Part shown: positions 7,342-16,700 of the stretch, in pieces | Numbering within the stretch: the stretch's first letter is position 1 | Layout: every line of letters begins with the position of its first letter | From: Amycolatopsis lurida | GTDB lineage: Bacteria > Actinomycetota > Actinomycetes > Mycobacteriales > Pseudonocardiaceae | DNA length: 64,000 nucleotides | Reading direction: 5' to 3' | NCBI RefSeq assembly: GCF_900105055.1 | Contig: NZ_FNTA01000004.1 | Span: 2,139,501 to 2,203,500, forward strand | Translations under genes and position numbers: made by a program | Notes under the pieces: generated by a model | Told to the model about the DNA's origin: nothing | Databases searched by the model: none | The model's input: only the letters and a program-made list of their open reading frames with translations

Positions 7342-8592
7342 TTACTTGACCTGGAGCAGCTTGTTCGCCGTTCCACCGGTCGGGTTGCTGATCTTGCCGT
7401 CCGCGGCGGCGCCGACCAGGCCTTCGGCGACCTGGGCCGGGGTGGCGTCAGGGTGCGCCGAGAGGTACAGCGCGGCGGCACCGGCGACGTGCGGCGCGGC
7501 CATCGAGGTACCGCTGATGGTGTTGGTGGCGTCGTCACCGGTCGCCCACGAGGAGGTGATGTCGACACCCGGCGCGTACAGGTCGACGACCGAACCGAAG
7601 TTCGAGAAGCTGGCCTGCTTGTCGGTCTTGTCGCTGGCGGCCACCGTGATGGCCTCCTTCACCCGGGCGGGCGAAGTGGTGCCGGCGTCGGAGGACTCGT
7701 TGCCCGCCGCGAGGGCGAAGGTCACGCCCTTGTCGATGGCGCCCTTGACCGCCGCGTCCAGGGCGTCGTCCGCGCCGCCGCCCAGGCTCATGTTGGCGAC
7801 CGACGGACCCTTGGCGTTCGCCGCGACCCAGTCGACACCGGCGACGACACCCTCGGTGGTGCCGCTGCCGTTGGCGTCCAGCACGCGGACGCCGACGATC
7901 TTCACTCCCTTGGCCAGGCCGTGCTCCGTGCCGCCGATGGTGCCGGCGACGTGCGTGCCGTGACCGTGCTCGTCGTTGGGGGTGTCGTCGTTGTCGACGA
8001 AGTCCTTGCCGCCGGCCGCGCGATCACCGAAATCCTTGTGCGAGCCGAGGACACCGGTGTCGATGACGTACGCGGTGACGTTGTCGGCCTTCGTCGGGTA
8101 CGTGTACTTGTCGTCGAGCGGAAGGTCCGCCTGGTCGACGCGGTCCAGGCCCCACGACGGCGGGTTGTCCTGGGTCTCGCTGATCTTGAACGTCTTGTTC
8201 TGGACGACGTACGCGACCTGCGGGTCGGCGGCGAGACGCTTCGCGGCGGCCTCGTCGGCCTTGATCGAGAAGCCGTTCAGCGCCGAGCCGAACGTGCGGG
8301 ACAGCGTGGTGCCGTACTGACCGGCGAGGCCCTGCGCCTTGGCGGCCACGTTCGCGGTGATCTCGTGCGCCGCGGCCACGCCCTGGCCGACCGCGGTGGG
8401 CTTGAGCACGACGATGTAGCTGCCGCCGACCGCGTTGGCCGCACCCGCGCCGCGGATCTCACCCTGCTGCTCGGCGTTGGCCGCACCCGCGCCGAACGTG
8501 GCGACCGCTGCGGTCACACCGGCGAGGGCGACTCCCGCCACGAGGCCGCTACGGGTCTTTCGGGACTTCAGGTTCTTCCGGGACTTGCTCAC
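7342..8592 (-). CDS. Secreted S8 (subtilisin/proteinase K-like) serine protease
   Basis: A 416-residue extracellular protease precursor. A basic N-terminus followed by a hydrophobic segment ending in GAANA (about residue 40) forms a signal peptide. An inhibitor I9 propeptide (about 57-135, SYIVVLKPT to VAYVVQNKTFK) is next, then the S8 catalytic domain. Triad: Asp178 in VIDTGV, His211 in HGHGTHVAGT, Ser363 in GTSMAAPHVAG; the oxyanion Asn is in LAAGNESSDAG. The GTG start at 8592 follows GGAAGGG. The domain order is that of proteinase K/aqualysin enzymes, without a C-terminal pre-peptidase domain. The 261-bp upstream gap is shared with the divergent HTH gene. Confidence 0.95.
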   Translation of the reverse strand: MSKSRKNLKSRKTRSGLVAGVALAGVTAAVATFGAGAANAEQQGEIRGAGAANAVGGSYIVVLKPTAVGQGVAAAHEITANVAAKAQGLAGQYGTTLSRTFGSALNGFSIKADEAAAKRLAADPQVAYVVQNKTFKISETQDNPPSWGLDRVDQADLPLDDKYTYPTKADNVTAYVIDTGVLGSHKDFGDRAAGGKDFVDNDDTPNDEHGHGTHVAGTIGGTEHGLAKGVKIVGVRVLDANGSGTTEGVVAGVDWVAANAKGPSVANMSLGGGADDALDAAVKGAIDKGVTFALAAGNESSDAGTTSPARVKEAITVAASDKTDKQASFSNFGSVVDLYAPGVDITSSWATGDDATNTISGTSMAAPHVAGAAALYLSAHPDATPAQVAEGLVGAAADGKISNPTGGTANKLLQVK

Positions 8593-8853
8593 TGGTTCCC
8601 TTCCTGCCGCGCCGTGCGGATCACCCGGGAGGATGATCGTTGTTGAGAGCCATGCAAGCCGGTGCGCTGGTGGCCGGGCAATGATTCACAGTTACCAGTA
8701 CTAGGCCAAAAGGAGTAACAGCGCTCGTCCGAAAAGTCGTTTTCGCCTGGCAGAAGGCGCCCCTGAAGCGTTACCTCAGACTGTTAAAGTTATTCGTGTT
8801 GTTATCAACCGGGCGGTGTCAGGAAACGGCAGACGGGGGCGGTCGGGCAGCAT

Positions 8854-9810
8854 ATGGTGGCGGGGAGCACGGCGGACCGGGTGACCACGGACGATGAAGA
8901 TCAGCCGCGTACCGCCTTCGCCACCGCGTTGAGATCGGCCATCGCCACCAGCGGCCTGAGTCTCGACCGTATCCAAGCCCGGCTCCTCGCGCGCGGCGCG
9001 TCGGTGAGCGTGACCGCGCTGAGTTACTGGCAGTCGGGCAAACGTCAGCCGGAACGGCAGAGTTCACTGTCCGCGGTCCGGGTCCTCGAAGAGGTCTTGG
9101 CGATCCCCGCCGGTTCGCTGCTCAGCCTGCTGCCGCCGCCGCGGCCGCGCGGGGCGTCGTCACGCCGCAGCCGGGCGACCACCGAGCAGCCGCTGACCTT
9201 CCCGCTCGAAGCGCTCCAGGCGTTGCTGGAGAAGGTCGGCGCGCCCAACGCGCTCGAACAACACCATCAGCTGAAGCTCGTCGGCCTGCACGACCTCTGC
9301 GAGATCGCCGAGGACGGCGGGCAGCGCGCGGTGACCGCGCGGGCGGTGTTCCAGGCGGGTGCGGACGGTCAGGACCGCTGGCTGCTGGTCTACGCCCAAG
9401 GTGATCCGGAGGCCGGGCCGCCGGTGCTGAACACGCTGCGCAACTGTCACGTCGGCCGCGCCGAGGTCGACGACGAGCACGGGCTCACAGTGGCCGAACT
9501 GCTCTTCGACCGGCCCATCGACCGCGGCGAGACGCATCTGATCGAGTACTCGCTGACCAACCCCGGGCCGCCGTACCCGGAATGCCGGAACACGCATTAC
9601 CGCGAGTTCCGGCGTCCCGTGCGTGAATACCTGCTGGAGGTCCGGTTCGATCCGGGCACCGTGCCGGCGAAATGCTGGCAGTACAGCGCCCACGGCGCCT
9701 CGGCTGGGCCGAGGGACCGGAAGGAACTCAAACCGGACCAGGGCAACGGCGTCCACGCCGTGGCACTCGACTTCGGCCCCGGCGTGTTCGGCATCGACTG
9801 GGAGTACTGA
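8854..9810 (+). CDS. HTH-domain protein with uncharacterised C-terminal domain
   Basis: A 318-residue protein. Residues about 17-85 form a XRE-like helix-turn-helix region (FATALRSAIATSGLSLDRIQARL, ALSYWQSGKRQPERQSSLSAVRVLE). A basic linker (RPRGASSRRSR) follows, then a roughly 200-residue C-terminal domain rich in predicted beta strands, with a conserved-looking NCHVGRAE, IEYSLTNPGPPYPECRNTHYREFRRPVREYLLEVRFD and a final GVFGIDWEY. I do not recognise the C-terminal domain. It starts at an ATG behind GGGGGCGG. It is divergent from the secreted protease gene and may regulate it, but nothing in the sequence proves that. Confidence 0.8.
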   Translation: MVAGSTADRVTTDDEDQPRTAFATALRSAIATSGLSLDRIQARLLARGASVSVTALSYWQSGKRQPERQSSLSAVRVLEEVLAIPAGSLLSLLPPPRPRGASSRRSRATTEQPLTFPLEALQALLEKVGAPNALEQHHQLKLVGLHDLCEIAEDGGQRAVTARAVFQAGADGQDRWLLVYAQGDPEAGPPVLNTLRNCHVGRAEVDDEHGLTVAELLFDRPIDRGETHLIEYSLTNPGPPYPECRNTHYREFRRPVREYLLEVRFDPGTVPAKCWQYSAHGASAGPRDRKELKPDQGNGVHAVALDFGPGVFGIDWEY

Positions 9811-9813
9811 TCG

Positions 9814-9861
9814 CCTCGTGAGTGGTAAGGACGGTTAGAACCGTCCTTACCACTCACGAGG
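9814..9861. terminator. 48-bp palindrome, family A, copy 1 (bidirectional terminator-like)
   Basis: Arms of 23 bp (CCTCGTGAGTGGTAAGGACG plus GTT and its exact complement) flank a 2-bp centre. It lies 3 bp after the HTH gene and 8 bp before the end of the convergent acyl-CoA synthetase gene, a position suiting a two-way terminator. Related copies are at 24635, 36280, 44896 and 57252. Confidence 0.8.
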
Positions 9862-9869
9862 CCGTCGCG

Positions 9870-11507
9870 TCAGTGCAGCTTGTTGCGCAGCACCTTCCCG
9901 GTCGCGTTGCGCGGTAGCTCTTCGAGGAACTCCACCTCGCGCGGCACCTTGTACCGGGCGAGGTTGGCCTTGACGTACTCGCGCACGCCGTCGACGTCCA
10001 GGTCCGACTTCTCGGCCCGCACCACGAACGCCTTCAGCCGCTGCCCGAACTCGGGATCCTCGACGCCGATCACCGCCGCTTCGAGCACGTCCTCGCGTTC
10101 GACCAGAAGGTTCTCGACCTCGATCGGGAAGACGTTCTCGCCGCCGGAGACGATCATTTCGTCGTCGCGGCCGTCGATGAACAGGAGGCCGTCCTCGTCG
10201 AAGTGGCCGACGTCGCCGCTGGAGAGCAGCCCGTCGATGATCTCCTTGTTGCGCCCGTCGGTGTAGCCCTGGAAGCTCAGCCCGCTGCCGACGAACACCC
10301 GGCCGGTGACATGCGGCTCGGTGATCTTCTCGCCCTTTTCGTCGTACAGCGCGACCTTGCAGCCCACCGGCGCGCGGCCGACCGTACCCGGTGCCTTGCG
10401 CCAGTCTTCGGGAGTCGCGACCGTCGCGACCGCGACCTCGGTGGAGCCGTAGAGGTTGTGCACGACGTCGCCGAACGCCGCGGTCGCGCGGTTCCCCAGA
10501 TCCGGTGACAACGCGGAGCCGGCGACGAAGATGATCCGCAGGCACGAGGTGTCGTACTTGGCGCGGACCTCCTCGGGCAGGTCGACGATCCGCTGCAGCA
10601 TCGTCGGCACGAGGACCAGCGTGGTGCACCGGTTCTCCGCGACGCCGCGCAACGTCTCCTCCGGCACGAACCTGCGCCGCATGACGACCTTCGAGCCGAG
10701 CGCGAAGGACAGGATGAACTGCGACAACCCGGTGCCGTGGAACAGCGGCGCGCCCATGTAGGTCGCCTCACCGGTCCGCAGCGGGATGCGGTCGAGGAAC
10801 TGCGCGGAGGCCAGCGCGGAGGTGTGCGGGCGCGGCGCGCCCTTCGGCGTCCCGGTGGTGCCGCTGGTCAGCAGGATGAATCCGCCCGGTTTGGCCGGCG
10901 CGGGCCACGGGCGGTCGTCGGTGCTGGCGACCAGCTCGGTGACGATCGGGATCTTGTGCCCGGACAGCTCGGCGTCCGAATCGACCCACGCGAGGTAGTG
11001 GTCGACGTCGCCCTCGACCGCGTCCAGCAGGTCGGAGAACTCCTGGTCGTACACGAGCGCGGTGACGCCTTCGCGTTTCGCGACGTCCGCGAGCTGCGGT
11101 TTGGCGAACCCGGTGTTCATCAGCAGCAGCTTGGCGCCGAGCTTGCCCGAGGCGAGCATCGTCAGCACGAGACCGCGGTGGTCGCGGCACAGCGCGGCGA
11201 TCACCGAACCCGGGCCGAGGCCGCGTTCCGACCACGCCCTGGCCAGCGCGTTCGACTGGGTGTCGAGCTGCTTGAAGGTCAGCGGGCCGAGCTCGTCGAT
11301 GATGCCGGTCGCGGTCGGGTCCCGGCGGGCGGCGATCATGTTCGCGCCGGCGAACGGACCCCATTTACGCACCATGACCAGCGAACGCAGGCCCTCGTCG
11401 ACCCGCGGGATGGGGAGCAGGCCCGCTTGGCGCATCACGTCGATGCTGCGCACGGTCTCGGTCACCTTGCCCGCCACCAAGGTGGCGAGGCCGGTGGGGT
11501 TTCTCAT
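9870..11507 (-). CDS. Acyl-CoA synthetase (FadD-like, AMP-forming)
   Basis: A 545-residue ANL-superfamily ligase. The P-loop-like motif LTSGTTGTPKGA, the A5 segment NLYGSTEVA, the A7/A8 motifs GDVGHFDEDGLLFIDGRDDEMIVSGGENVFP, and the catalytic lysine in PRNATGKVLRNKL are all visible. It forms acyl-adenylates from fatty or other carboxylic acids and transfers them to CoA. The ATG at 11507 is selected for its GGAGG 8 bp upstream. The N-terminal 45 residues carry a hydrophobic, likely membrane-proximal region (VMRQAGLLPIPRVDEGL), typical of mycobacterial FadD2/FadD12-like proteins. It is divergent from the polymerase gene and separated from the HTH gene by the family A palindrome. Confidence 0.92.
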   Translation of the reverse strand: MRNPTGLATLVAGKVTETVRSIDVMRQAGLLPIPRVDEGLRSLVMVRKWGPFAGANMIAARRDPTATGIIDELGPLTFKQLDTQSNALARAWSERGLGPGSVIAALCRDHRGLVLTMLASGKLGAKLLLMNTGFAKPQLADVAKREGVTALVYDQEFSDLLDAVEGDVDHYLAWVDSDAELSGHKIPIVTELVASTDDRPWPAPAKPGGFILLTSGTTGTPKGAPRPHTSALASAQFLDRIPLRTGEATYMGAPLFHGTGLSQFILSFALGSKVVMRRRFVPEETLRGVAENRCTTLVLVPTMLQRIVDLPEEVRAKYDTSCLRIIFVAGSALSPDLGNRATAAFGDVVHNLYGSTEVAVATVATPEDWRKAPGTVGRAPVGCKVALYDEKGEKITEPHVTGRVFVGSGLSFQGYTDGRNKEIIDGLLSSGDVGHFDEDGLLFIDGRDDEMIVSGGENVFPIEVENLLVEREDVLEAAVIGVEDPEFGQRLKAFVVRAEKSDLDVDGVREYVKANLARYKVPREVEFLEELPRNATGKVLRNKLH

Positions 11508-11657
11508 CCGGGCACCTCCGTTGCTGCTGCGGCGAGACACCATGCCCCCGGCGGTTCGCGTATCGGCGGTATGGGGTTGCTACTCGACAGTAGCCGACCG
11601 ATAGCGCAGGCGCACTAGCCGTCTGGTGACAGAAATGTCGGGGGGAACCACCACAAT

Positions 11658-13364
11658 GTGAGTGTGCAGGCGATCGCAGGTCAAGAGGAGGATGGCGACT
11701 TCGCGATCGCTTTTTCCGGGGAGCCGCCGCGGCAGGGCATGAAGCTCCCGGAGTTCGTCGGCGAAGTGCGGCGGTGGGAGGCGGAGCACTCACCCCGTTG
11801 GGTGTTCCCGTCGGTCGAAGGGACGTATCCGGCGCTGATCAAGGCGGGCGTCCGGGTGCGGCGCTGTCATGACCTGGCGCTGACCGAGGGACTGCTCCTG
11901 GCCCACGAAGGCCGTCCGCAGGAGTCGCGAAGCCTGCGTGCGGCGCTGGCCAGGGCAAACGGGCAGGAAGCGCCCGCCGACGAGCCCCCACTGTGGGCCG
12001 AGGACGACCAGCCGACGCTGTTCGAGACGCGGGGGCCGCGACTGCCGTCCGGTGTCACGGTGATCGACGCGGCGCGCCGGGTGCTGGCCGAGCAGGAGAA
12101 ACGGGTCGCCGTCACCGATCACCCGGAGCGGTTACGGCTGCTCTTCGCGGCGGAGTCGGCGAGCGCGCTGGCGGCCGCCGAGATGTCGGCCGACGGGCTG
12201 CCCTGGCGGGCGGACCTGCATCTGGCGTTGCTCGCCGACCAGCTCGGGCCCCGTGTTCCGGCCGGCCACCGGCCGAAGCGGCTGGTCGAGCTGGCGGCGA
12301 AGATCAGCGCCGCGTTCGGCGGGCGTCCGGTCAATCCGGACGCCCCGGCCAGCGTCGTCCGGGCGCTCGGCCGGGAGGGCATCGAGGTTTCGTCGGCCAG
12401 GAAGTACCTGCTGCGCGACATCGACCATCCCGCCGTCCCGCCGCTGCTGGAGTACAAGGAGCTCGCGCGGCTGCATTCGGCGAACGGCTGGACGTGGCTC
12501 GACGAGTGGGTGCACGACGGCCGGTTCCGCCCGCACTACGTCGTCGGCGGCGTCGTTTCCGGCCGCTGGGCGAGCCGGGGCGGCGGCGCGCTGCAGATCC
12601 CGAAGATCCTGCGGACCTGCGTCCGGGCCGATCCTGGCTGGAAACTGGTGGTCGCCGACGCCGCCCAGCTGGAGCCACGGGTGCTGACCGCGTTGTCCGG
12701 AGACCGGAAGCTGGCCGACGTCGCCGCGGCCACGGATCTGTACGCGAGTCTCGCCGAGGCGATGTTCTCCGGAGTGCGCCGCGTGCCGGTGCCCGCGTGG
12801 GACGACAGGGACGACCGGGACCGCGCGAAGATCGCGATGCTGTCGGCGATGTACGGCGGCACGTCCGGCGAGGCGGGACCGTTGCTGGCGTTGCTGCGCA
12901 CCAGGTTCCCCGACGCGGTGTCCTATGTGGAGCGTGCCGCGCAGGCCGGGGAACGTGGTGAGCGCGTCCGCTCGCGGCTCGGCCGGACGTCGCCCGCGCC
13001 GTCGGAGGCTTGGCGCGCGCTGACCGGCGGCGTCGCGGAGGACGAGGCGGGTGAGCTGAAGGCACGGCAGGCGTCCCGCAACTGGGGTCGCTTCACCCGG
13101 AACTTCGTGGTGCAGGCGAGTGCGGCGGACATGACCGCGGTCCTGCTGGCGACCCTGCGCAGCAGGCTCCCGTCCCCCGCGCACCTGGTGTTCTTCCAGC
13201 ACGACGAGGTCCTGGTGCACACCCCGGCCGAGTTCGCCGACGAGGTCTCGCAGTCCATTGTGGACAGCATGGCCGAGGCGGCGCGGATGCTTTTCGGTCA
13301 GGCCTGCCCGGTCCGGTTCCCGCTGCACATCGCCGCCGTGGACACCTACGCCGACGCGAAGTGA
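11658..13364 (+). CDS. Family A DNA polymerase-like protein (exonuclease/polymerase type)
   Basis: A 568-residue family A polymerase relative, much shorter than PolA. Polymerase motif A appears as DAAQLEPRVLT (Asp334, Arg in place of the usual final Arg of DYSxIELR), motif B as DRAKIAMLSAMYGG (about 386-400) and motif C as HDEVLV (His515). The first 200 residues correspond to the proposed 3'-5' exonuclease part, but I see no clear DEDD metal ligands. This kind of protein is widespread in actinobacteria and its cellular role is unsettled; repair or lesion synthesis is a guess. The start is GTG at 11658 behind a G-rich site, with another GTG two codons on. Its TGA stop is the first unit of the 21-bp repeat array. 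Confidence 0.88.
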   Translation: MSVQAIAGQEEDGDFAIAFSGEPPRQGMKLPEFVGEVRRWEAEHSPRWVFPSVEGTYPALIKAGVRVRRCHDLALTEGLLLAHEGRPQESRSLRAALARANGQEAPADEPPLWAEDDQPTLFETRGPRLPSGVTVIDAARRVLAEQEKRVAVTDHPERLRLLFAAESASALAAAEMSADGLPWRADLHLALLADQLGPRVPAGHRPKRLVELAAKISAAFGGRPVNPDAPASVVRALGREGIEVSSARKYLLRDIDHPAVPPLLEYKELARLHSANGWTWLDEWVHDGRFRPHYVVGGVVSGRWASRGGGALQIPKILRTCVRADPGWKLVVADAAQLEPRVLTALSGDRKLADVAAATDLYASLAEAMFSGVRRVPVPAWDDRDDRDRAKIAMLSAMYGGTSGEAGPLLALLRTRFPDAVSYVERAAQAGERGERVRSRLGRTSPAPSEAWRALTGGVAEDEAGELKARQASRNWGRFTRNFVVQASAADMTAVLLATLRSRLPSPAHLVFFQHDEVLVHTPAEFADEVSQSIVDSMAEAARMLFGQACPVRFPLHIAAVDTYADAK

Positions 13365-13775
13365 GTTACGCCCCCAACCACGCGAGTTACGCCTTCAATC
13401 ACGCGAGTTCGCCGTTCAATCACGCGTGTCGTCCGTCTGCACACGCGCGTCGTCCATCGGATCACGCGAGTTCCGCCTCCAGTCACGCGAGTCGTCCGTC
13501 TGATCCCACGTGTCGTCCGCCCAATCACGCGAGTTACGCCCTCAATCACGCAAGTTCCGGCCCCAATCACGCGAGTCCCGGTTCCAGGCGATGGGATATA
13601 CGTGACCAGATGGCGAACTCACGTGATCAGATGGACGACTCGCGTGATTGAACGGACGACTCACGTGATCAGATGGACGACACGCGTGATCGGGGGCGCA
13701 ACTCGCGTGATCGGAGGCGTAACTCGCGTGATCGGGCGGCGAACTCGCGTGATCGGAGGCGTAACTCGCGTGAGC
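13361..13775. repeat. Inverted array of 21-bp tandem repeats (11 + 8 units)
   Basis: This fills the whole 426-bp gap between the convergent polymerase and helicase genes. The left half, 13361-13591, has 11 units of exactly 21 bp, with consensus GCGAGTTACGCC followed by three variable bases and AATCAC. After a unique centre (13592-13601, TGGGATATAC) come 8 units in reverse orientation, 13602-13769, plus a partial one. Units fall into two main types, one with GAGTTACGCC and one with GTCGTCC in the centre, and both occur in both halves. Because 21 is a multiple of three, long open frames cross each half, but they encode low-complexity heptapeptides only. There are no CRISPR-like spacers. Confidence 0.9.
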
Positions 13776-13777
13776 AC

Positions 13778-13799
13778 CGCAAGTAGGTGACTAATTGCG
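13778..13799. repeat. 22-bp quasi-palindromic repeat, copy 2
   Basis: This copy abuts the right end of the 21-bp array. It runs into the hrpA gene and supplies the last codons and TAG stop (R-N-stop) of the helicase on the minus strand. Confidence 0.8.
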
Positions 13800-16700
13800 G
13801 GAGGTGGCGGCGTCGTCCAGGGCCTTGATGACGCGCTTCAGCGAGACGGGGTGGGCGGTGCCGAGCGTCTGGGCGAAGAAGCTGACCCGCAGTTCCTCGA
13901 TCATCCACCGGATCTCCCGCAGCGCGGGCGAAGAAGTGCCCGGCGGCAGCGCGTCCAGCGCCGCCTGGTACTCGTTGCGGAGCCAGGCGATGTCGCCGGT
14001 GCGCTGGATGTCGCGCGTCGGCTCGGTCGGGAGTTTCTCCAGCCGCCGTTCAATCCCCCGCAGATACCGGACGACGTGCTTCAGCCTGTCCTGCCCGGTC
14101 TCGGTGACGAAACCCTTGTGCACCAAGCCGTCCAGCTGCGCGCGGATGTCAGCGAGCGAGTCCTTCGGGCCACGCGTGTCGGCCAGCCGCGTTTCGACGT
14201 CGTTCGCGGCGCGCAGGATCTTCTCGACGTTGGTCAGCACGTCGAGCACCCCGGCGTTCAGCCCGGCACGCACCTTCTCCAGCAGGACCGCGAAGCCGGC
14301 CTCGTCCCAGCGCGGTCCGCCGTTGTCGGCCACGAGCTTGTCGACGGCGCAGTCCACACAGTCTTCGAGCAACGCCGCCACGGAGCCGTGCGGATTCCGG
14401 TTCAGCACGAGTTTCGAGGAGTTGCCGAGATTGCGGGTGATGAACTTCATCGGCGAAGGGATGTTCAGCCGCAGCATGCGCCGCGTGCCCGCCCACATCG
14501 ACTGTTCCTGCTGGCCCGGCGTGTCCAGCAGCCGCACCGCCACGGAACCGCCTTCGTCGACCAGCGCCGGATACGCCTTGACGTCGTGCCCGCGTTGCTT
14601 GCTCGCGAACACCTTCGGCAGCTCACCGAACGCGGGCGTCGTCAGCCCCTCGCGCTCGATGCTGTCCGCCGCCTTGGAGATCGTCGCGCGCACCTGACCG
14701 CTCAGATCTCGTTTGAGAGCGTCGATGTCCTTGCCCTCGGAGACCTTCTTGCCGCGGACGTCGACCACGCGGAAGGTCATCTTCAGATGGTCGGGGACCG
14801 CCGACAGCTGCCAGGCGTCGTCGGGGATAACCACTCCGCGTAACGCTTCCAGCTCGTCGGCGACGACGTGCAGCAGCGGCCCGTCGGCCGGGCCGACCCG
14901 CGACAGCACCAGTTTCGCGTGGTCGGGCGCCGGCACGAAGTTGCGGCGGATCGCCTTGGGCAGCGACTTGATCAGCTGCGTCACCAGCTCTTCGCGCAGG
15001 CCGGGGACCTGCCAGTCGAAGCCGTCCGGGGTGACCTGGTTCAGCACCGGCAGCGGGACGTGCACGGTGACGCCGTCCGCGTCGGCCCCCGGCTCGAACT
15101 GGTACGTGAGCTTGAAGGTCTGGCTGCCCTGGGTCCAGAAGTCGGGGTAGTCGGCCTCGCGCACGCCGCCCGCGGTCTCGTTGATGAGCATCGTCTTCTC
15201 GAAGCTCAGCAGGTCGGGCTCGGTGTGCCGGGCCTTCTTCCACCAGCTGTCGAAATGCCGCGCGGAGACGACGTCGGCCGGGACGCGCTGGTCGTAGAAC
15301 TCGAACAGCGTCTCGTCGTCGACCAGGATGTCGCGGCGGCGGGCCCGGTTCTCCAGGTCCTCGACCTCTTCGAGCAGCGCGCGGTTCTCGCGGAAGAAGT
15401 GGTGCCGGGTCTCCCAGTCACCCTCGACGAGGGCGTGCCGGATGAACAGCTCGCGACTCACCTCGGGATCGATCCGGCCGTAGTTGACGCGGCGGTCGGC
15501 GACGAGCGGAACGCCGTACAGGGTCACCTTCTCGAGCGCCATCACCGCGCCCTGTTTGCGCTCCCAGTGCGGCTCCGAATAGTTCCGCTTCACCACGTGC
15601 CCGGCGAGCGGCTCGACCCACTCCGGCTCGATCCGCGCGTTGACCCGGCCCCACAGCCGTGAGGTTTCGACGAGCTCGGCCGACATCACGAACCGCGGCT
15701 GCTTCTTGAACAGCGCCGAACCCGGGAAGACCGAGAAGCGCGCCCCGCGCGCGCCGAGATAGTCACCCTTGGCCGGATCCTTGAGACCGACATGCGACAA
15801 CAGCCCGGCGATCAGCGACGTGTGCACACGTTGCGGATCGGCCGGGCCGTCCGTGTTGAGGGTGATGCCGAGCGGTTTGGCGAGCTGACGCAGCTGGCTG
15901 AAGATGTCCTGCCATTCGCGGATGCGCAGGTAGTTCAGGTACTCGTTGCGGCACATCCGGCGGAACTGGTTGGTGGACAACGCCTTCTGCTGCTCGGTGA
16001 CGTACTCCCACAGGTTCAGGTACGCGAGGAAGTCCGACGTCTTGTCCGTGAACCGCGCGTGCTGCTCGTCCGCCGCCTGCTGCTTCTCCGCCGGCCGCTC
16101 GCGCGGGTCCTGAATGGACAGTGCGGCGGCGATGATCATCACTTCGCGGACGCAGCCGTTGCGAGACGCTTCCAGCACCATGCGCGCCATCCGCGGGTCG
16201 ACCGGGAGCTGCGCGAGCTTGCGGCCGGTCTCGGTGAGCTTCTTGCCGTCGGACATCTCGAACGCGCCGAGTTCCTGGAGCAACTGGACGCCGTCGGTGA
16301 CCTGACGGCGATCCGGCGGCTCCACGAAGGGGAACGCCGCGATGTCGCCGAGGCCGAGCGAGGTCATCTGGAGGATGACCGACGCGAGGTTGGTCCGCAG
16401 GATCTCCGGATCGGTGAACTCGGGCCGGGCGTCGAAGTCGTCCTCGGAGTACAGCCTGATGCAGATACCGTCGGACGTCCGGCCGCAGCGGCCCTTGCGC
16501 TGGTTCGCCGACGCCTGCGACACCGGCTCGATCGGCAGCCGCTGCACCTTGGTGCGATGGCTGTAGCGCGAGATCCGCGCGGTGCCGGGGTCGACGACGT
16601 ACTTGATGCCGGGCACGGTCAACGAGGTCTCGGCGACGTTCGTCGCGAGCACGACGCGGCGTCCGGTGTGGCGCTGGAACACCCGATGCTGGTCCGACGA

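Noticed and set aside
13361..13651. Small protein made of heptapeptide repeats
   Set aside because: The open frames exist only because 21 bp is seven codons; there is no start context, and each half reads open in several frames.
13361..13790. CRISPR array
   Set aside because: Units are contiguous 21-mers with no unique spacers of 30-40 bp, orientation flips in the middle, and no cas genes are near.
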